Positions 27,067-35,842 of a stretch of 64,000 nucleotides of DNA are shown here, one piece after another. This stretch comes from an uncultured Dehalococcoidia bacterium. Its GTDB lineage: Bacteria; Chloroflexota; Dehalococcoidia; Lucifugimonadales; UBA3495. Numbering within the stretch: position 1 is the stretch's first letter; each line of letters starts with the position of its first letter. Where the stretch lies: NCBI GenBank assembly GCA_958295765.1, contig CATQHB010000002.1:301717-365716 (forward strand). The letters run 5' to 3'. The translations under genes and the position numbers were made by a program. Under the pieces are notes generated by a model that saw only the letters and a program-made list of their open reading frames with translations, was not told where the DNA came from and ran no database searches.

Positions 27067-27900
27067 ATGCGATTGAAGGATAAGGTGGCGCTGATTACCG
27101 GCGCCGGGCGGGGTATTGGCCGGGCCATTGCGCTGGCCTACGCCCGGGAGGGGGCGCAACTGGCCCTGGCCGCCCGTACCCTGGAGGAACTTGAGGAAAC
27201 GGCCCACGCCGCCGGTTCCCTGGGCGCCGCCACCTGCGTCATTGGCGTGGACGTTACCGACCGGGCGGCGGTGGACGCGATGGCCGGCCAGGCCCTGGCC
27301 CGCTTTTCCCGGCTGGATATTCTGGTGAACAACGCCGGCATCGTCGGGCCGGTGGGCGCGCTGGAGGAAAACGACGTAGAATCCTGGCTACGCACGATTC
27401 AGGTGAACCTGGTAGGAACCTATCTATGCTGCCGGGCGGTAATTCCGGCGTTGGCGGCGGCCGGCGGCGGCCGGATTATCAACCTGTCCGGCTCCGGTTC
27501 CACCTCGGCCCCCTATCACCTGTCGGCCTACGGTTCCTCCAAGGCGGCCATCATCCGCCTTACCGAGATTCTCTCCCTGGAACTGGCGGATAAGAACATC
27601 CAGGTCAACGCCCTGGGGCCGGGGTCAATCCACACCCGTATGTGGGAGGAGATAACCGACCGGGCCGAGGCCGCCGGCGACACCGAGTTATACGCCTTTG
27701 GACAGCAGGTTACCGGCGGCGGTGGCGCGTCTATCGAGCGGGCCGCTGAACTGGCGGTATGGCTGGCCGGGGACGCCTCTGCCGGGTTGAGTGGCCGCCT
27801 GGTTCACGCCGTTACCGACGATTTCCCCAACCTGACGCCCCACATTCAAGATATTATGGCCGCCGACACCTACACCCTGCGGCGGGTGGAACGGGAATAG
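27067..27900 (+). CDS. SDR family oxidoreductase
   Basis: 277-residue classical short-chain dehydrogenase. The dinucleotide motif TGAGRGIG is at residues 11-18, NNAG at 88-91, and the catalytic Tyr155-x3-Lys159 in YGSSK. The frame extends upstream into repeat DNA; I chose the ATG at 27067, which follows AGAGGTGG and begins MRLKDKVALITGAG, the normal family start. It resembles 3-oxoacyl-ACP reductase/glucose dehydrogenase types. The C-terminal extension with GRLVHAVTDDFPNLTPHI is longer than in FabG. The substrate is unknown. Confidence 0.9.
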   Translation: MRLKDKVALITGAGRGIGRAIALAYAREGAQLALAARTLEELEETAHAAGSLGAATCVIGVDVTDRAAVDAMAGQALARFSRLDILVNNAGIVGPVGALEENDVESWLRTIQVNLVGTYLCCRAVIPALAAAGGGRIINLSGSGSTSAPYHLSAYGSSKAAIIRLTEILSLELADKNIQVNALGPGSIHTRMWEEITDRAEAAGDTELYAFGQQVTGGGGASIERAAELAVWLAGDASAGLSGRLVHAVTDDFPNLTPHIQDIMAADTYTLRRVERE

Positions 27901-27936
27901 GGGTTAGCAACCCAACTCCCGCCGGGACGGGGCGGC

Positions 27937-28323
27937 CTAATCCCGTTGCAGCAACTCAATCCGCACGTCGTCCGGGGCGCGGACGAAGGCGATTCTCACC
28001 CCCGGCCGGATGGTGCGCGGTTCCACGGCGATGTCGGCGCCGCGACTTTTCAACTCGGCCACCGTCTCATCCACGTTGTCCACCCGAAACCCGAAATGGT
28101 CCAGGCCCAGATGCGGGTCGGCCGGGCTGGCGTCCATAGTGGCGTCGGCCGGCACCGGCGCAATAAATACCATCAGCCCGTCAATGTCCAGGTCGGTGCG
28201 GACAAACCCGTCGGACTGCACCGACTCAATGACCGTGGCGTCGAACATCCGCTCAAAATACGCGGCCATTTCCTTGGGCTGGCGGGTGCGCAGGTGAATG
28301 TGGTCATAGGTATATTTGGGCAT
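27937..28323 (-). CDS. VOC (glyoxalase/bleomycin-resistance fold) protein
   Basis: 128 residues from the ATG at 28321-28323, which has GGAGG just upstream; the longer frame to 28389 lacks a ribosome site. One vicinal-oxygen-chelate module pair: YDHIHLRTRQPKEMAAYFERMF at the start and LDHFGFRVDNVDETVAELKSRG in the second half, with candidate metal ligands His10, His66-region and Glu near the C-terminal RIELLQRD. The substrate is unknown. It is convergent with the SDR gene. Confidence 0.85.
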   Translation of the reverse strand: MPKYTYDHIHLRTRQPKEMAAYFERMFDATVIESVQSDGFVRTDLDIDGLMVFIAPVPADATMDASPADPHLGLDHFGFRVDNVDETVAELKSRGADIAVEPRTIRPGVRIAFVRAPDDVRIELLQRD

Positions 28324-28675
28324 AGCCGGCCTCCTTGCTTGCCAATCTGAAATCAACCCCAAAGTAGGCCACCCCGCCCGGTTTGTCAACCGGGGGTTTC
28401 ACTTTTGGGTGATTGCCAAGTCCCGCCGATGTCCCGCCGATGATAGAATCCGCTCATGGTGAGCTTGTCGAACCACCCCGCCAAGGCAATCGCAGCATAA
28501 ACCCGTCGTTCCGGCGAAAGCCGGAATCCAGAACCCTCGATAGCCGGCTCGCTCTTTTCCCGGAGGATTTCCTGGATTCCGGCTTTCGCCGGAACGACGG
28601 TTGCTTGGGTTGCCGACGGTTGCCCGTGTTGCCCTGGTTAAAACGCAATTGCCTTACCGTCCCCCCGGCCGGCGG
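28324..28675. repeat. Repeat-filled gap (R1, R4, R2)
   Basis: A single R1 arm lies at 28454-28472, an R2 hairpin element at 28502-28600, flanked on both sides by R4 phrases (CCAAGGCAATCGCAGCATAA at 28481 and GGTTGCCCGTGTTGCCCTGG near 28618). No gene. The cobalamin promoter begins directly after it. Confidence 0.8.
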
Positions 28676-28704
28676 TTGACTCCCTCCCGGGGATGCGTTA
28701 TAAT
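28676..28704 (+). promoter_or_regulatory. Consensus sigma70 promoter of the cobalamin operon
   Basis: TTGACT (28676-28681) and TATAAT (28699-28704) with a 17-nt spacer, the best promoter match in the window. Transcription should begin near 28711, 35 nt before the riboswitch P1 stem. Confidence 0.85.
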
Positions 28705-28745
28705 CCCGCCGTAGCCAACGGTTTTTGACCTTAACAACTGAATAT

Positions 28746-28934
28746 CACCTGAAGGTGGCCCCGTCTTGTCGGGGCTGAAAAGGGAAGCCGGTGGAAATCC
28801 GGCGTGGTCGCGCCACTGTAACTGGCGAGAACTTCTCTAATCCTCTTTACCGGAAGCCACTGGCCCCATTCGCCGGGTCGGGAAGGCCGGGAAGTTCGTC
28901 AACAGCCAGAAGCCAGGAGACCTGCCCTCAGGTG
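28746..28934 (+). ncRNA. Cobalamin (B12) riboswitch
   Basis: The P1 stem pairs CACCTGA (28746-28752) with TCAGGTG (28928-28934). Conserved core elements follow in order: AAAAGGGAAGCCGGTGGAAA, TCCGGCG, GGTCGCGCCACTGTAACTGG, and the B12 box AGCCAGGAGACCTGCC at 28911-28926. A terminator hairpin lies 48 nt downstream of P1. Adenosylcobalamin-type ligand binding should cause premature termination and shut off the downstream cobalamin genes. No other copy of this riboswitch was found in the window, so the promoter and this element may control the series from 29351 onward. Confidence 0.95.
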
Positions 28935-28982
28935 TGGACTGGATACGCTTCGCGGAAAGGTGTATGAGTTTCTGGATTGTTC

Positions 28983-29016
28983 AGCCTGACCGAGAAAGTC
29001 AGGCTTTTTGTTTTTT
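28983..29016 (+). terminator. Rho-independent terminator of the riboswitch expression platform
   Basis: AGCCTGAC (28983-28990) pairs perfectly with GTCAGGCT (28998-29005) across a 7-nt loop and is followed by TTTTTGTTTTTT. It lies between the B12 aptamer and the first gene, as expected for transcriptional control. Confidence 0.9.
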
Positions 29017-29350
29017 CAGGCCCTTTCCATATCGGAAAAACCCCGAACCGAAATTATCCTGTCCGATAACCCGACCATTGGCCGGGTAATTGGATTCATT
29101 CCAGGGAGACGGCCGGATGGCGCCCGCTGCCCCGTCGGTGTAGGACCTCCTCCCCGCATCGGCGGCAAACCCGGTACGCCGGGGCGCGGCGGCCCATCCG
29201 GTCATCTTTCCAGCTTGGGCAATACTGGTGTCTTTATACACTTTTCCCTCGTATGGTGGCATTATCCGGCGTTTGCCGGCATAATAGGCGGCAACATAGA
29301 CCAACCGAGACCAACCTAGACCGACGGGGAACGACGGCGGAGGGATAAGG
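29017..29350. other. Leader region between terminator and first gene, no gene seen
   Basis: About 330 nt with no repeat family and no credible gene. An antisense open frame over 28999-29304 would have to start beyond here and read back through the terminator hairpin, so I reject it. The right end holds the ribosome site GGAGGGATAAGG for the gene at 29351. Confidence 0.4.
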
Positions 29351-29767
29351 ATGTTACGCCAAATCCTGGATGAGTGCCAACAGGGGTTTAATCAGGTGGG
29401 CTTTAACGAAGTGGTGCTGATGCTGTCCAACACGGCGGCCACTTCCGAAGTCTATATGCGGCTGGACGACCTGCGGTTCAGCGAGCCGGGCGATATTGTT
29501 ACCTTTATGGCCGAGGGCGGGACGCACCTGCATCTGTACCTGGACAGGGTTCAGGAAGTCCGCTTTCTGCACCGGATGAATGACGACGGGTTGCCCAGCT
29601 ACTCGGTCTGGTTTATGGACGAAAACCGGGACCCGGTGCTGCGCATCTACCTCCGCAAGTCGGAGGATGAGGAAACTAATCAACCCCGCCATGACCTGTT
29701 TATGGCACTGCTGGAGAAGTACGGGACTAACTTGCGGCTCGGGGAAAGCTCCGGGGTTGGCGAGTGA
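29351..29767 (+). CDS. Small protein resembling the ChuX/HutX heme-utilization fold; first gene after B12 riboswitch
   Basis: 138 residues, soluble, no signal peptide. The second half (SYSVWFMDENRDPVLRIYL then DLFMALLEKYG) has the pattern of ChuX/HutX/HemS domains: a hydrophobic strand ending in FF/FM, an acidic turn such as DENRDP, a strand like VLRIYL followed by polar residues, and a final amphipathic helix. The resemblance is by eye and weak; the family is not established. It lies 330 nt after the riboswitch terminator and 64 nt before cobB, so it should be repressed by cobalamin. A role in binding a corrinoid or other tetrapyrrole is inference. ATG has GGAGGGATAAGG upstream. Confidence 0.7.
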   Translation: MLRQILDECQQGFNQVGFNEVVLMLSNTAATSEVYMRLDDLRFSEPGDIVTFMAEGGTHLHLYLDRVQEVRFLHRMNDDGLPSYSVWFMDENRDPVLRIYLRKSEDEETNQPRHDLFMALLEKYGTNLRLGESSGVGE

Positions 29768-29831
29768 TTTTCCCCAAGCGACGCCGATACGCCGATACGC
29801 GGGGACACGGGGATAGCTTGAAGGAGGGCCG

Positions 29832-31208
29832 ATGACCAGCGCCAGCGCCATGGTAATCGCCGGGGTACGCAGTGGCGTGGGCAAGACCACCATCGCCACC
29901 GGAATTATGGGCGCCCTGACCCGGCGCGGCCACCGGGTACAGCCCTTCAAGGCCGGCCCGGACTACATTGACCCCTCCTACCATCAGTTGGCCTGCGGCG
30001 TCCCCTCCCGCAATCTGGACACCTGGCTGCTGCCCCGGCCCACTGTTACCGAGTTGTTCCGCCGGGCCGGCGGGCCGGACCGGGTTTCGGTGGTGGAGGG
30101 CGTGATGGGCGTCTATGACGGCCATTCCAGCCTGACCGAGGAAGGTTCCACCGCCCAGTTAGCCAAGCTGCTGGACGCTCCGGTCATCCTGGTGGCCGAC
30201 GCGGCCAAGGTGGCCCGCAGCGTGGCCGCCGAGGTGTTGGGCTATCAGCAGTTTGACCCCGACCTGCGGATTGCCGGCGTCATCCTCAACGGCGTGGGCG
30301 GGCCGCGCCACCTGGAGTTTTGCCAGCCGCAGATTGAGGCCACCACCGGCCTGCCGGTGTTGGGCTACCTGCCCCGCCGGGAGCAGTTCGTCCAACCGGA
30401 GCGGCACCTGGGCCTGATTCCCACGGTGGAGGGCACCGTGGTTCAGGAGTGGTACGATGCCCTGATTGCCCAGGTGGAGGAGACCATTGACCTGGCCGGC
30501 ATCCTGCGCCTGGCGGCTACCGCCCGCCCGCCGGAGAGCCGCCCGCAGGTCTATCCGGCGGAACCTCAGCCCCGGCGCGCCCGCATCGCCATCGCCCAGG
30601 ATCAGGCGTTCAGCTTTTACTACCAGGACTCTCTGGACTTGCTGGAAGCCTGGGGCGCCGAACTGGTGCCGTTCAGTCCCTTGTCCGACGCGGCGCTGCC
30701 TGAAGGAGTGGGCGGGGTTTACATCGGCGGCGGCTTTCCTGAAATGTTTGCCCGGGAGTTGGCGGAAAACCGGCCGATGCTGGAATCAATGCGCCGGGCC
30801 TTGGCGCAGGAGGTTCCGATGTATGCCGAGTGCGGCGGCCTGATGTATCTGGGCCAAAGCCTTTCCGACCTGGCCGGGACGGACTACCCTATGGTGGGCG
30901 CGCTGCCGGTGGCCTCCTCAATGTCGGGCAGCCGGCTGACCCTGGGCTACCGGGAGGTGGAAGCCTGCGCCGCTACTCCGCTGCTGGCGCCCGGCCAACG
31001 GGTCAGGGGCCACGAATTTCACTGGTCGGTACTGGCAGAACCGCCCGGCCCGGAAAGCGCAGTGTACCGGGTGGTGGACCAGGAAAACCGCCCCGAAGGG
31101 TTCCGCATCGGCAGCGTCTGGGCCTCCTACATCCACATTCACCTGGGCAGCGCGCCGGGGCTGGCAAAACGGTTCGTGGACACCTGCGCGAAGTCAATTA
31201 AGAATTAG
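29832..31208 (+). CDS. cobB: Cobyrinate a,c-diamide synthase CobB/CbiA
   Basis: Glutamine-dependent amidotransferase that amidates the a and c side chains of (hydrogeno)cobyrinate. The N-terminal ATP-binding domain has the P-loop GVRSGVGKTTIATG (residues 11-24) and PFKAGPDYIDPSYH. The C-terminal class I glutaminase-like domain has GGGFPE, the nucleophile Cys in YAECGGLMYLG, and a catalytic His in GHEFHWS. 458 residues is normal. AAGGAGGGCC precedes the ATG. The next cob gene is 362 nt away beyond a repeat element. Confidence 0.95.
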   Translation: MTSASAMVIAGVRSGVGKTTIATGIMGALTRRGHRVQPFKAGPDYIDPSYHQLACGVPSRNLDTWLLPRPTVTELFRRAGGPDRVSVVEGVMGVYDGHSSLTEEGSTAQLAKLLDAPVILVADAAKVARSVAAEVLGYQQFDPDLRIAGVILNGVGGPRHLEFCQPQIEATTGLPVLGYLPRREQFVQPERHLGLIPTVEGTVVQEWYDALIAQVEETIDLAGILRLAATARPPESRPQVYPAEPQPRRARIAIAQDQAFSFYYQDSLDLLEAWGAELVPFSPLSDAALPEGVGGVYIGGGFPEMFARELAENRPMLESMRRALAQEVPMYAECGGLMYLGQSLSDLAGTDYPMVGALPVASSMSGSRLTLGYREVEACAATPLLAPGQRVRGHEFHWSVLAEPPGPESAVYRVVDQENRPEGFRIGSVWASYIHIHLGSAPGLAKRFVDTCAKSIKN

Positions 31209-31553
31209 GAATTAGGAATTAAGAATGATACACTCTTGCCAGGGGTTGGGGGGCAGGACAGTTTCAATTCCTCAGGAATTATGCAGTTGGTGGGGCGTTC
31301 CGGGTTAGTGGGTCATTCTAATTGCCTAGTATGTCATTCCGACCGCAGGGCGGAATTTAAAATGCCGGCCCGTTGTACCGTTCCGGTTCCGAGGAAAACC
31401 TGGCTGATGAAAGAGTTTAGATTCCTCGCTACGCTCGGAATGACACACCAAGCGGGCGGAATGACTTGAAATGTTCAATTCACCAGACCATCAAGGTTCC
31501 CTAGCCAACAGCGTAACCCCAATTCCTAATTCCTAATTCTTAATTCCTAATTA
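31197..31553. repeat. Repeat element bounded by inverted R6 arms, with an R5 element inside
   Basis: Left arm AAGAATTAGGAATTAGGAAT (about 31200-31219, starting within the last codons of cobB) and right arm CTAATTCCTAATTCTTAATT (about 31526-31545) are inverted copies. Inside lies an R5 element at 31332-31446, which is the reverse complement of that at 9244-9358 over its ends and over a middle block containing GGAACCGGAACG and GGCCGGCATTTTA. No gene is present. The arrangement resembles a small non-autonomous mobile element that inserted at the end of cobB. Confidence 0.75.
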
Positions 31554-31570
31554 CCAAGGGGGTATTTGTT

Positions 31571-32155
31571 ATGAGTTCCGAATCAGCCAACTCCCCAGCG
31601 GCCAGTGAAGGGCCGCAGTCGGTTAAAGGCCCGCGGATTAACAAGGGGCTGGTGATCGTCAATACCGGCAACGGCAAGGGCAAGACCACCGCCGCTATGG
31701 GCGTCCTGTTCCGGGCCTGGGGCCGGGATATGCGGGTCATAATGCTCCAGTTTATCAAGCACACCACCGCCAACTTTGGCGAGCAGCGGGCCGCTCAGAA
31801 AATCGGCGTCGCGATGCGCGCGATGGGCGACGGGTTCACCTGGCGTTCCCGGGACCTGGAGCAGAGCGCCGACCTGGCCCGCGCCCTGTGGGAGGACGCC
31901 AAAGAAGTCATCGCCTCCGGGGAGCATGACGTAGTGGTGCTGGATGAGTTCACCTATCCCCTCCACTACGGCTGGATTCCCACCGACGAGGTCATCGCCG
32001 CGCTGCAAGGCCGCCCGGAAATGCTCCACGTCATCATCACCGGCCGCAACGCCCCGGCGGCCTTGGTGGAGTACGCCGACCTGGTAACGGAGATGAACGT
32101 GGTAAAACACCCCTACCAGAGCGGCATCAAGGCCCAGCCGGGAATCGAGTTCTAG
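31571..32155 (+). CDS. cobA: Cob(I)alamin adenosyltransferase CobA/CobO (BtuR)
   Basis: Transfers the adenosyl group of ATP to the corrinoid cobalt. 194 residues. The P-loop GNGKGKTT is at residues 33-40; [31 protein letters not shown] and the C-terminal [17 protein letters not shown] are all diagnostic of the BtuR/CobO family. A 25-residue polar extension precedes the domain. AAGGGGGT precedes the ATG. It lies downstream of a repeat element and 107 nt upstream of cobT. Confidence 0.96.
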   Translation: MSSESANSPAASEGPQSVKGPRINKGLVIVNTGNGKGKTTAAMGVLFRAWGRDMRVIMLQFIKHTTANFGEQRAAQKIGVAMRAMGDGFTWRSRDLEQSADLARALWEDAKEVIASGEHDVVVLDEFTYPLHYGWIPTDEVIAALQGRPEMLHVIITGRNAPAALVEYADLVTEMNVVKHPYQSGIKAQPGIEF

Positions 32156-32262
32156 GGTAGATTCAGACATGGATTAACCGGATATACAGGATATGGTTTT
32201 GTTATCTGGCATATCCCGTTTATCCCGGCAAGTTAGTTCAAGTTAGTTAAGGAGGCCCGGCT

Positions 32263-33345
32263 ATGACCATATCTCCCTTGATTGACCTGACGCTGGAGGG
32301 CATTACTCCCCTGGATGAGGGGGCAATGGCGGCGGCCCGCGCCCGGCAGGACACCCTGACCAAACCCCTGGGCAGCCTGGGCCGGCTGGAAGACCTGTCG
32401 GTGATGCTGGCCGGGATGTTCGGCGACCCGGTTCCGCAAATCCGCCGCAAGTCGGTAATCCTGGCGGCCGGCGACCATGGCGTAGTGGCCGAGGGGGTTA
32501 GCCCCTACCCGCAAGAGGTTACGCCGCAGATGGTCTATAACTTTCTGCGCGGCGGGGCCGGCATCAACGTCCTGGCCCGCCACGCCGGGGCGGAGATAGT
32601 GATTCTGGATGCCGGGGTAGCCGCCGACCTGGAACCCCACCCGCTGCTGCGCTCGGTCAAGGTGGCGCCCGGCACGGCTAATATGGCCGTCGGCCCGGCG
32701 ATGACTAGGGAGCAGGCCGTCCGCTGCCTGGAAATCGGCATTGACGCCGCCAAAGAGCAGATTGGCGAGGGCGCCGACCTGATTGCCTGCGGCGATATGG
32801 GCATCGGCAACACCACCGCCTCCAGCGCCATTACCGCCGTCATCACCGGCGCAGACCCCGCCGTTACCACCGGACGCGGCGCCGGCCTGGATGACCCCGG
32901 CCTGGCCCACAAGGTGGAGGTAATCCGGCGGGCGATTGAGGTCAACCGCCCGGATCCTCGGGACGGGCTGGACGTGCTGACCAAAGTAGGCGGCCTGGAA
33001 ATCGGCGTGCTGGCCGGGGCGATGTTAGGCACGGCGGCCGGCCGCCGCCCGGTGGTGGTGGACGGGTTTATCTCCGGGGCCGCCGCCCTGATTGCCTGGC
33101 TCATCTCCCCGTCGGCCCGGGACTACTTTATCGCCGCCCATCAATCGGTGGAGCCGGGGCATCGGGTGGGCCTGGACGCCATGGGCTTGCCCCCCCTGCT
33201 GGACTTGGGAATGAGGCTGGGGGAAGGCACCGGCGCCGCGCTGGCGATGCACCTGATTGAAGCCGCCGCCCGCTGCCTGGCGGAAATGGCAACCTTCGCC
33301 GAGGCCGGCGTGTCGGAACGCAGCGATGAGGAGCCGGAGGCTTAA
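32263..33345 (+). CDS. cobT: Nicotinate-nucleotide:dimethylbenzimidazole phosphoribosyltransferase CobT
   Basis: Activates the lower ligand base to alpha-ribazole phosphate. 360 residues with TKPLGSLGRLEDL near residue 30, AGDHGVVAEGVSPYP, GGAGINVLARHAGAEI, GDMGIGNTTASSA and the catalytic-Glu motif MRLGEGTGAALAM near the C-terminus. AAGGAGG precedes the ATG at 32263. The next gene, cobS, follows after a 307-nt repeat gap. Confidence 0.96.
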   Translation: MTISPLIDLTLEGITPLDEGAMAAARARQDTLTKPLGSLGRLEDLSVMLAGMFGDPVPQIRRKSVILAAGDHGVVAEGVSPYPQEVTPQMVYNFLRGGAGINVLARHAGAEIVILDAGVAADLEPHPLLRSVKVAPGTANMAVGPAMTREQAVRCLEIGIDAAKEQIGEGADLIACGDMGIGNTTASSAITAVITGADPAVTTGRGAGLDDPGLAHKVEVIRRAIEVNRPDPRDGLDVLTKVGGLEIGVLAGAMLGTAAGRRPVVVDGFISGAAALIAWLISPSARDYFIAAHQSVEPGHRVGLDAMGLPPLLDLGMRLGEGTGAALAMHLIEAAARCLAEMATFAEAGVSERSDEEPEA

Positions 33346-33652
33346 CCCCCTTTGGCCCGCCCGCCTTTACCCCTTTATCGCTGTTCTCAACCCTTGTTGG
33401 CATTATCGCCGGAGGTAGGGTCGGGTTTTTAACCCGCCCTGGCTCAGGTGCAGGAACCGGCCAGCTATGGCCCACCGGTTTACCGGGCGGTCTTTGCCAT
33501 TGAACGACGGGCGGGTTACAAACCCGCCCCTACCAGTCAACAAAGCCTGCCCTGGCAGCGTGGCCTGGCAATGAATACCAACAAATGGGGGAAATATCCC
33601 CTTTGTCCCGGTGCGGCCCAGGAATTCTAACGAGGAATAAAAGGAATAAAGT
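33346..33652. repeat. R3-type repeat pair between cobT and cobS
   Basis: Two opposed R3 copies, GGGTTTTTAACCCGCCC near 33424-33440 and GGGCGGGTTACAAACCCGCC near 33509-33528, with the companion phrases GTTGGCATTATCGCCGG and AATACCAACAAATG at the outer edges. The composite could form a long cruciform. No gene is present. Confidence 0.75.
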
Positions 33653-34435
33653 ATGAAGTCGTTTCTGTCGGCCCTCAGCTTTTTGACTTTCATTCCTACG
33701 CTGCGGCCGGCAAGCATTACCCAGCGGGTTATCAGCAACTCCCGCGCCTGGTTTCCCCTGGTGGGCCTGCTGATGGGCTTGGCGCTGGTAGGGATTGAGT
33801 GGGGCGCGCGGGAACTGTTCCCGGTGTACCTGACCGCCGCCCTGCTGCTGGCGTTTATGATTGTCATTACCCGGGGCCTGCACCTGGACGGCTTTATGGA
33901 CAGCTGCGACGGCTTGTTCGGCGGCGATACCCCGGAGCGGCGGCGGGAGATTATGCGGGACTCCCACGTCGGCGCCTTTGCGGTGGTCGGCGGTGTAGGC
34001 TTACTCATCCTGAAGTACGGCGCCCTGGTCTCCCTGCTCTCCCTGAACGTAGCCGGCAAGGAATGGGTCTTGCTGCTGTTTCCCGTCTTATCCCGGTGGA
34101 CGATGGTGCTGCTGCTGGCAGTCTTTCCCTACTCCCGGGCCCGGGGGTTGGGGACGCCCTTTCACCGGGGCAATACCGCAATAGCTACCGGGGCGGCGGC
34201 AGTAATGGCGGTGGCGGCGGCGATCCTGCTGGGCGGCATCGGCGGCGCGGCCCTGCTGGTGGGCATCTCCCTGCTGGCCCTGCTGCTGGGGCAGGGAATT
34301 TCCCGTATGCTCACCGGCCTCACCGGCGACAACTACGGAGCCGTCAACGAACTGTCCGAGGCAGCCGTCCTGATGGCGGCGGTGGCCCTGCTGCCCTACG
34401 GGTTGATTGTGCCGCTGCACCAAATCTTTTGGTGA
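33653..34435 (+). CDS. cobS: Adenosylcobinamide-GDP ribazoletransferase CobS
   Basis: Integral membrane enzyme that joins adenosylcobinamide-GDP with alpha-ribazole (phosphate). 260 residues with about six hydrophobic segments. The acidic active-site motif is HLDGFMDSCDGLFGG near residue 81, followed by RREIMRDSHVGAFAV. The C-terminal MLTGLTGDNYGAVNELSE matches the family. Upstream GAGGAATAAAAGG resembles a ribosome site. The cbiB start lies 33 nt past its stop. Confidence 0.95.
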   Translation: MKSFLSALSFLTFIPTLRPASITQRVISNSRAWFPLVGLLMGLALVGIEWGARELFPVYLTAALLLAFMIVITRGLHLDGFMDSCDGLFGGDTPERRREIMRDSHVGAFAVVGGVGLLILKYGALVSLLSLNVAGKEWVLLLFPVLSRWTMVLLLAVFPYSRARGLGTPFHRGNTAIATGAAAVMAVAAAILLGGIGGAALLVGISLLALLLGQGISRMLTGLTGDNYGAVNELSEAAVLMAAVALLPYGLIVPLHQIFW

Positions 34436-34467
34436 ACCCTTTGATAGTTTTGGAGGGAATGTCGGGA

Positions 34468-35433
34468 ATGTTGGACATTCCCCCCGACCTGCTTATCCTG
34501 CTCCTGGCCGTCCTGCTGGACCTGGTGGCGCGGGAGTTGCCGGCCCGGTTGCATCCCACCGTTTGGATGGGCAAAACTATTTCCTGGGTGGAAAGGGCAG
34601 CCCCCCGGAACCAGGCCGGCGGGCTGACCGTCGGCGTCCTGATGGCCCTGCTGATTCCCGGTTTCTGGGCCGGCGCCGCCTGGCTTGCCGCCGTCGGCTT
34701 GCAGTCTTTCACCGCCGCGCCCTACGGCATCGGCTACCTGGCCTATCTCATCGTCGGGGCGGCGCTGCTCAAATCGACCTTTGCCCTGGGGATGCTGCAC
34801 CGGTCCGCCGCCACTACCCGCGCCCGGCTGGCGGCGGATGACCTGGCCGGAGTGCGGGACAATATGCGCTCTCTGGTCAGCCGGGACGTTTCGGCCCTGA
34901 CCGCCGGGCAGGCCATCGCCGCCACGGTGGAGTCGGTGGCGGAGAACACCACCGACAGCTTTATCGGCCCCTGGCTGGCCTTTGCCCTCTTTGGCCTGCC
35001 CGGCGCCTTTGCCTACCGCGCTATTAACACCCTGGATAGTATGATAGGCTATCACGGCGAATATGAGTACCTGGGCAAGGCGGCGGCCCGGCTGGATGAC
35101 CTGGTGAACCTGGTTCCGGCCCGGCTGACCGCCCTGCTGCTGGCGCTGGGCAGCATCGTCCTTCCGGGGCAGCGGGCCGGCGGCGCCTGGCGCATTATGG
35201 GGCGCGACCACGCCCGCACCGCCAGCCCCAACGCCGGTTGGACGATGAGCGCCCTGGCCGGCGCCCTGGGGGTGGAACTGGTAAAAGAGGGCCACTATCG
35301 GCTGGGCGACGCCACCCGCCCCCTGGAACCGGGGGACATCACCCGCGCCATTCAATCAATGTACCTGGTGGCCGTCCTGGGGTTGCTGCTTGCTTTGGGT
35401 CTCATTTTCTTGAGGCATATTATTTTCCCGTAG
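34468..35433 (+). CDS. cbiB: Adenosylcobinamide-phosphate synthase CbiB
   Basis: Membrane enzyme that attaches aminopropanol (phosphate) to adenosylcobyrate. 321 residues from the ATG at 34468, placed about 10 nt after TGGAGGG; the ATG at 34459 is too close to that site, and the frame reading upstream is out-of-frame DNA of cobS. Family landmarks are LHPTVWMGKTISW, VSRDVSALT, AATVESVAENTTDSF, AYRAINTLDSMIGY and the C-terminal ARTASPNAGWTMSALAGALGV. Five or more hydrophobic segments are visible. Confidence 0.95.
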   Translation: MLDIPPDLLILLLAVLLDLVARELPARLHPTVWMGKTISWVERAAPRNQAGGLTVGVLMALLIPGFWAGAAWLAAVGLQSFTAAPYGIGYLAYLIVGAALLKSTFALGMLHRSAATTRARLAADDLAGVRDNMRSLVSRDVSALTAGQAIAATVESVAENTTDSFIGPWLAFALFGLPGAFAYRAINTLDSMIGYHGEYEYLGKAAARLDDLVNLVPARLTALLLALGSIVLPGQRAGGAWRIMGRDHARTASPNAGWTMSALAGALGVELVKEGHYRLGDATRPLEPGDITRAIQSMYLVAVLGLLLALGLIFLRHIIFP

Positions 35434-35842
35434 AGGCCGGCCCGGCGCAAAGTCGAGTTGCCTGCGCTAACCATGGGCGGGTATTGTTGGCTTACCATGA
35501 GCGGTGGGCGGATGTGGTAAGCGCATATTGTTAGCTAACCGCTCATCCTGAGCTTGTCGAAGGACGCCCGGATGGGTGGTTCGACAAGCTCACCATGAGC
35601 GATAAGCGGAACAGGCTCACCCTGATCGGATATTGTTAGCTCACCATGAGCGGTGGGTGGATGTGGTAATCGGATATTGTTAGCTAACCGCTCATCCTGA
35701 GCTTGTCGAAGGATGGCCCCTTGCCCGGATGGGTGGTTCGACAGGCTCACCATGAGCGATAAGCGGAACAGGCTCACCATGAGCGGATATTGTTATTCGC
35801 ATTGATTTTGTACCGGCCCTGCCGTAGAGGATCTGGCGATTG
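35434..35842. repeat. R1 repeat array between cbiB and cobD
   Basis: Contains two near-identical ~150-bp units (about 35520-35640 and 35680-35800), each with paired R1 arms (CTCATCCTGAGCTTGTCGAA and GGTTCGACAAGCTCACC) plus a degenerate third arm AACAGGCTCACCATGAGCG and the spacer phrase GGATATTGTTAGCTAACC. This is a second, longer-period version of the array at 6.9-7.3 kb. No gene is present. Confidence 0.85.

Noticed and set aside
28999-29304. Antisense 101-residue open frame in the riboswitch leader
   Set aside because: It reads back through the terminator hairpin, and its composition looks random.
33799-34467. Upstream extension of the cbiB frame through cobS
   Set aside because: This part is an out-of-frame reading of cobS; the CbiB family start and a ribosome site fit the ATG at 34468.
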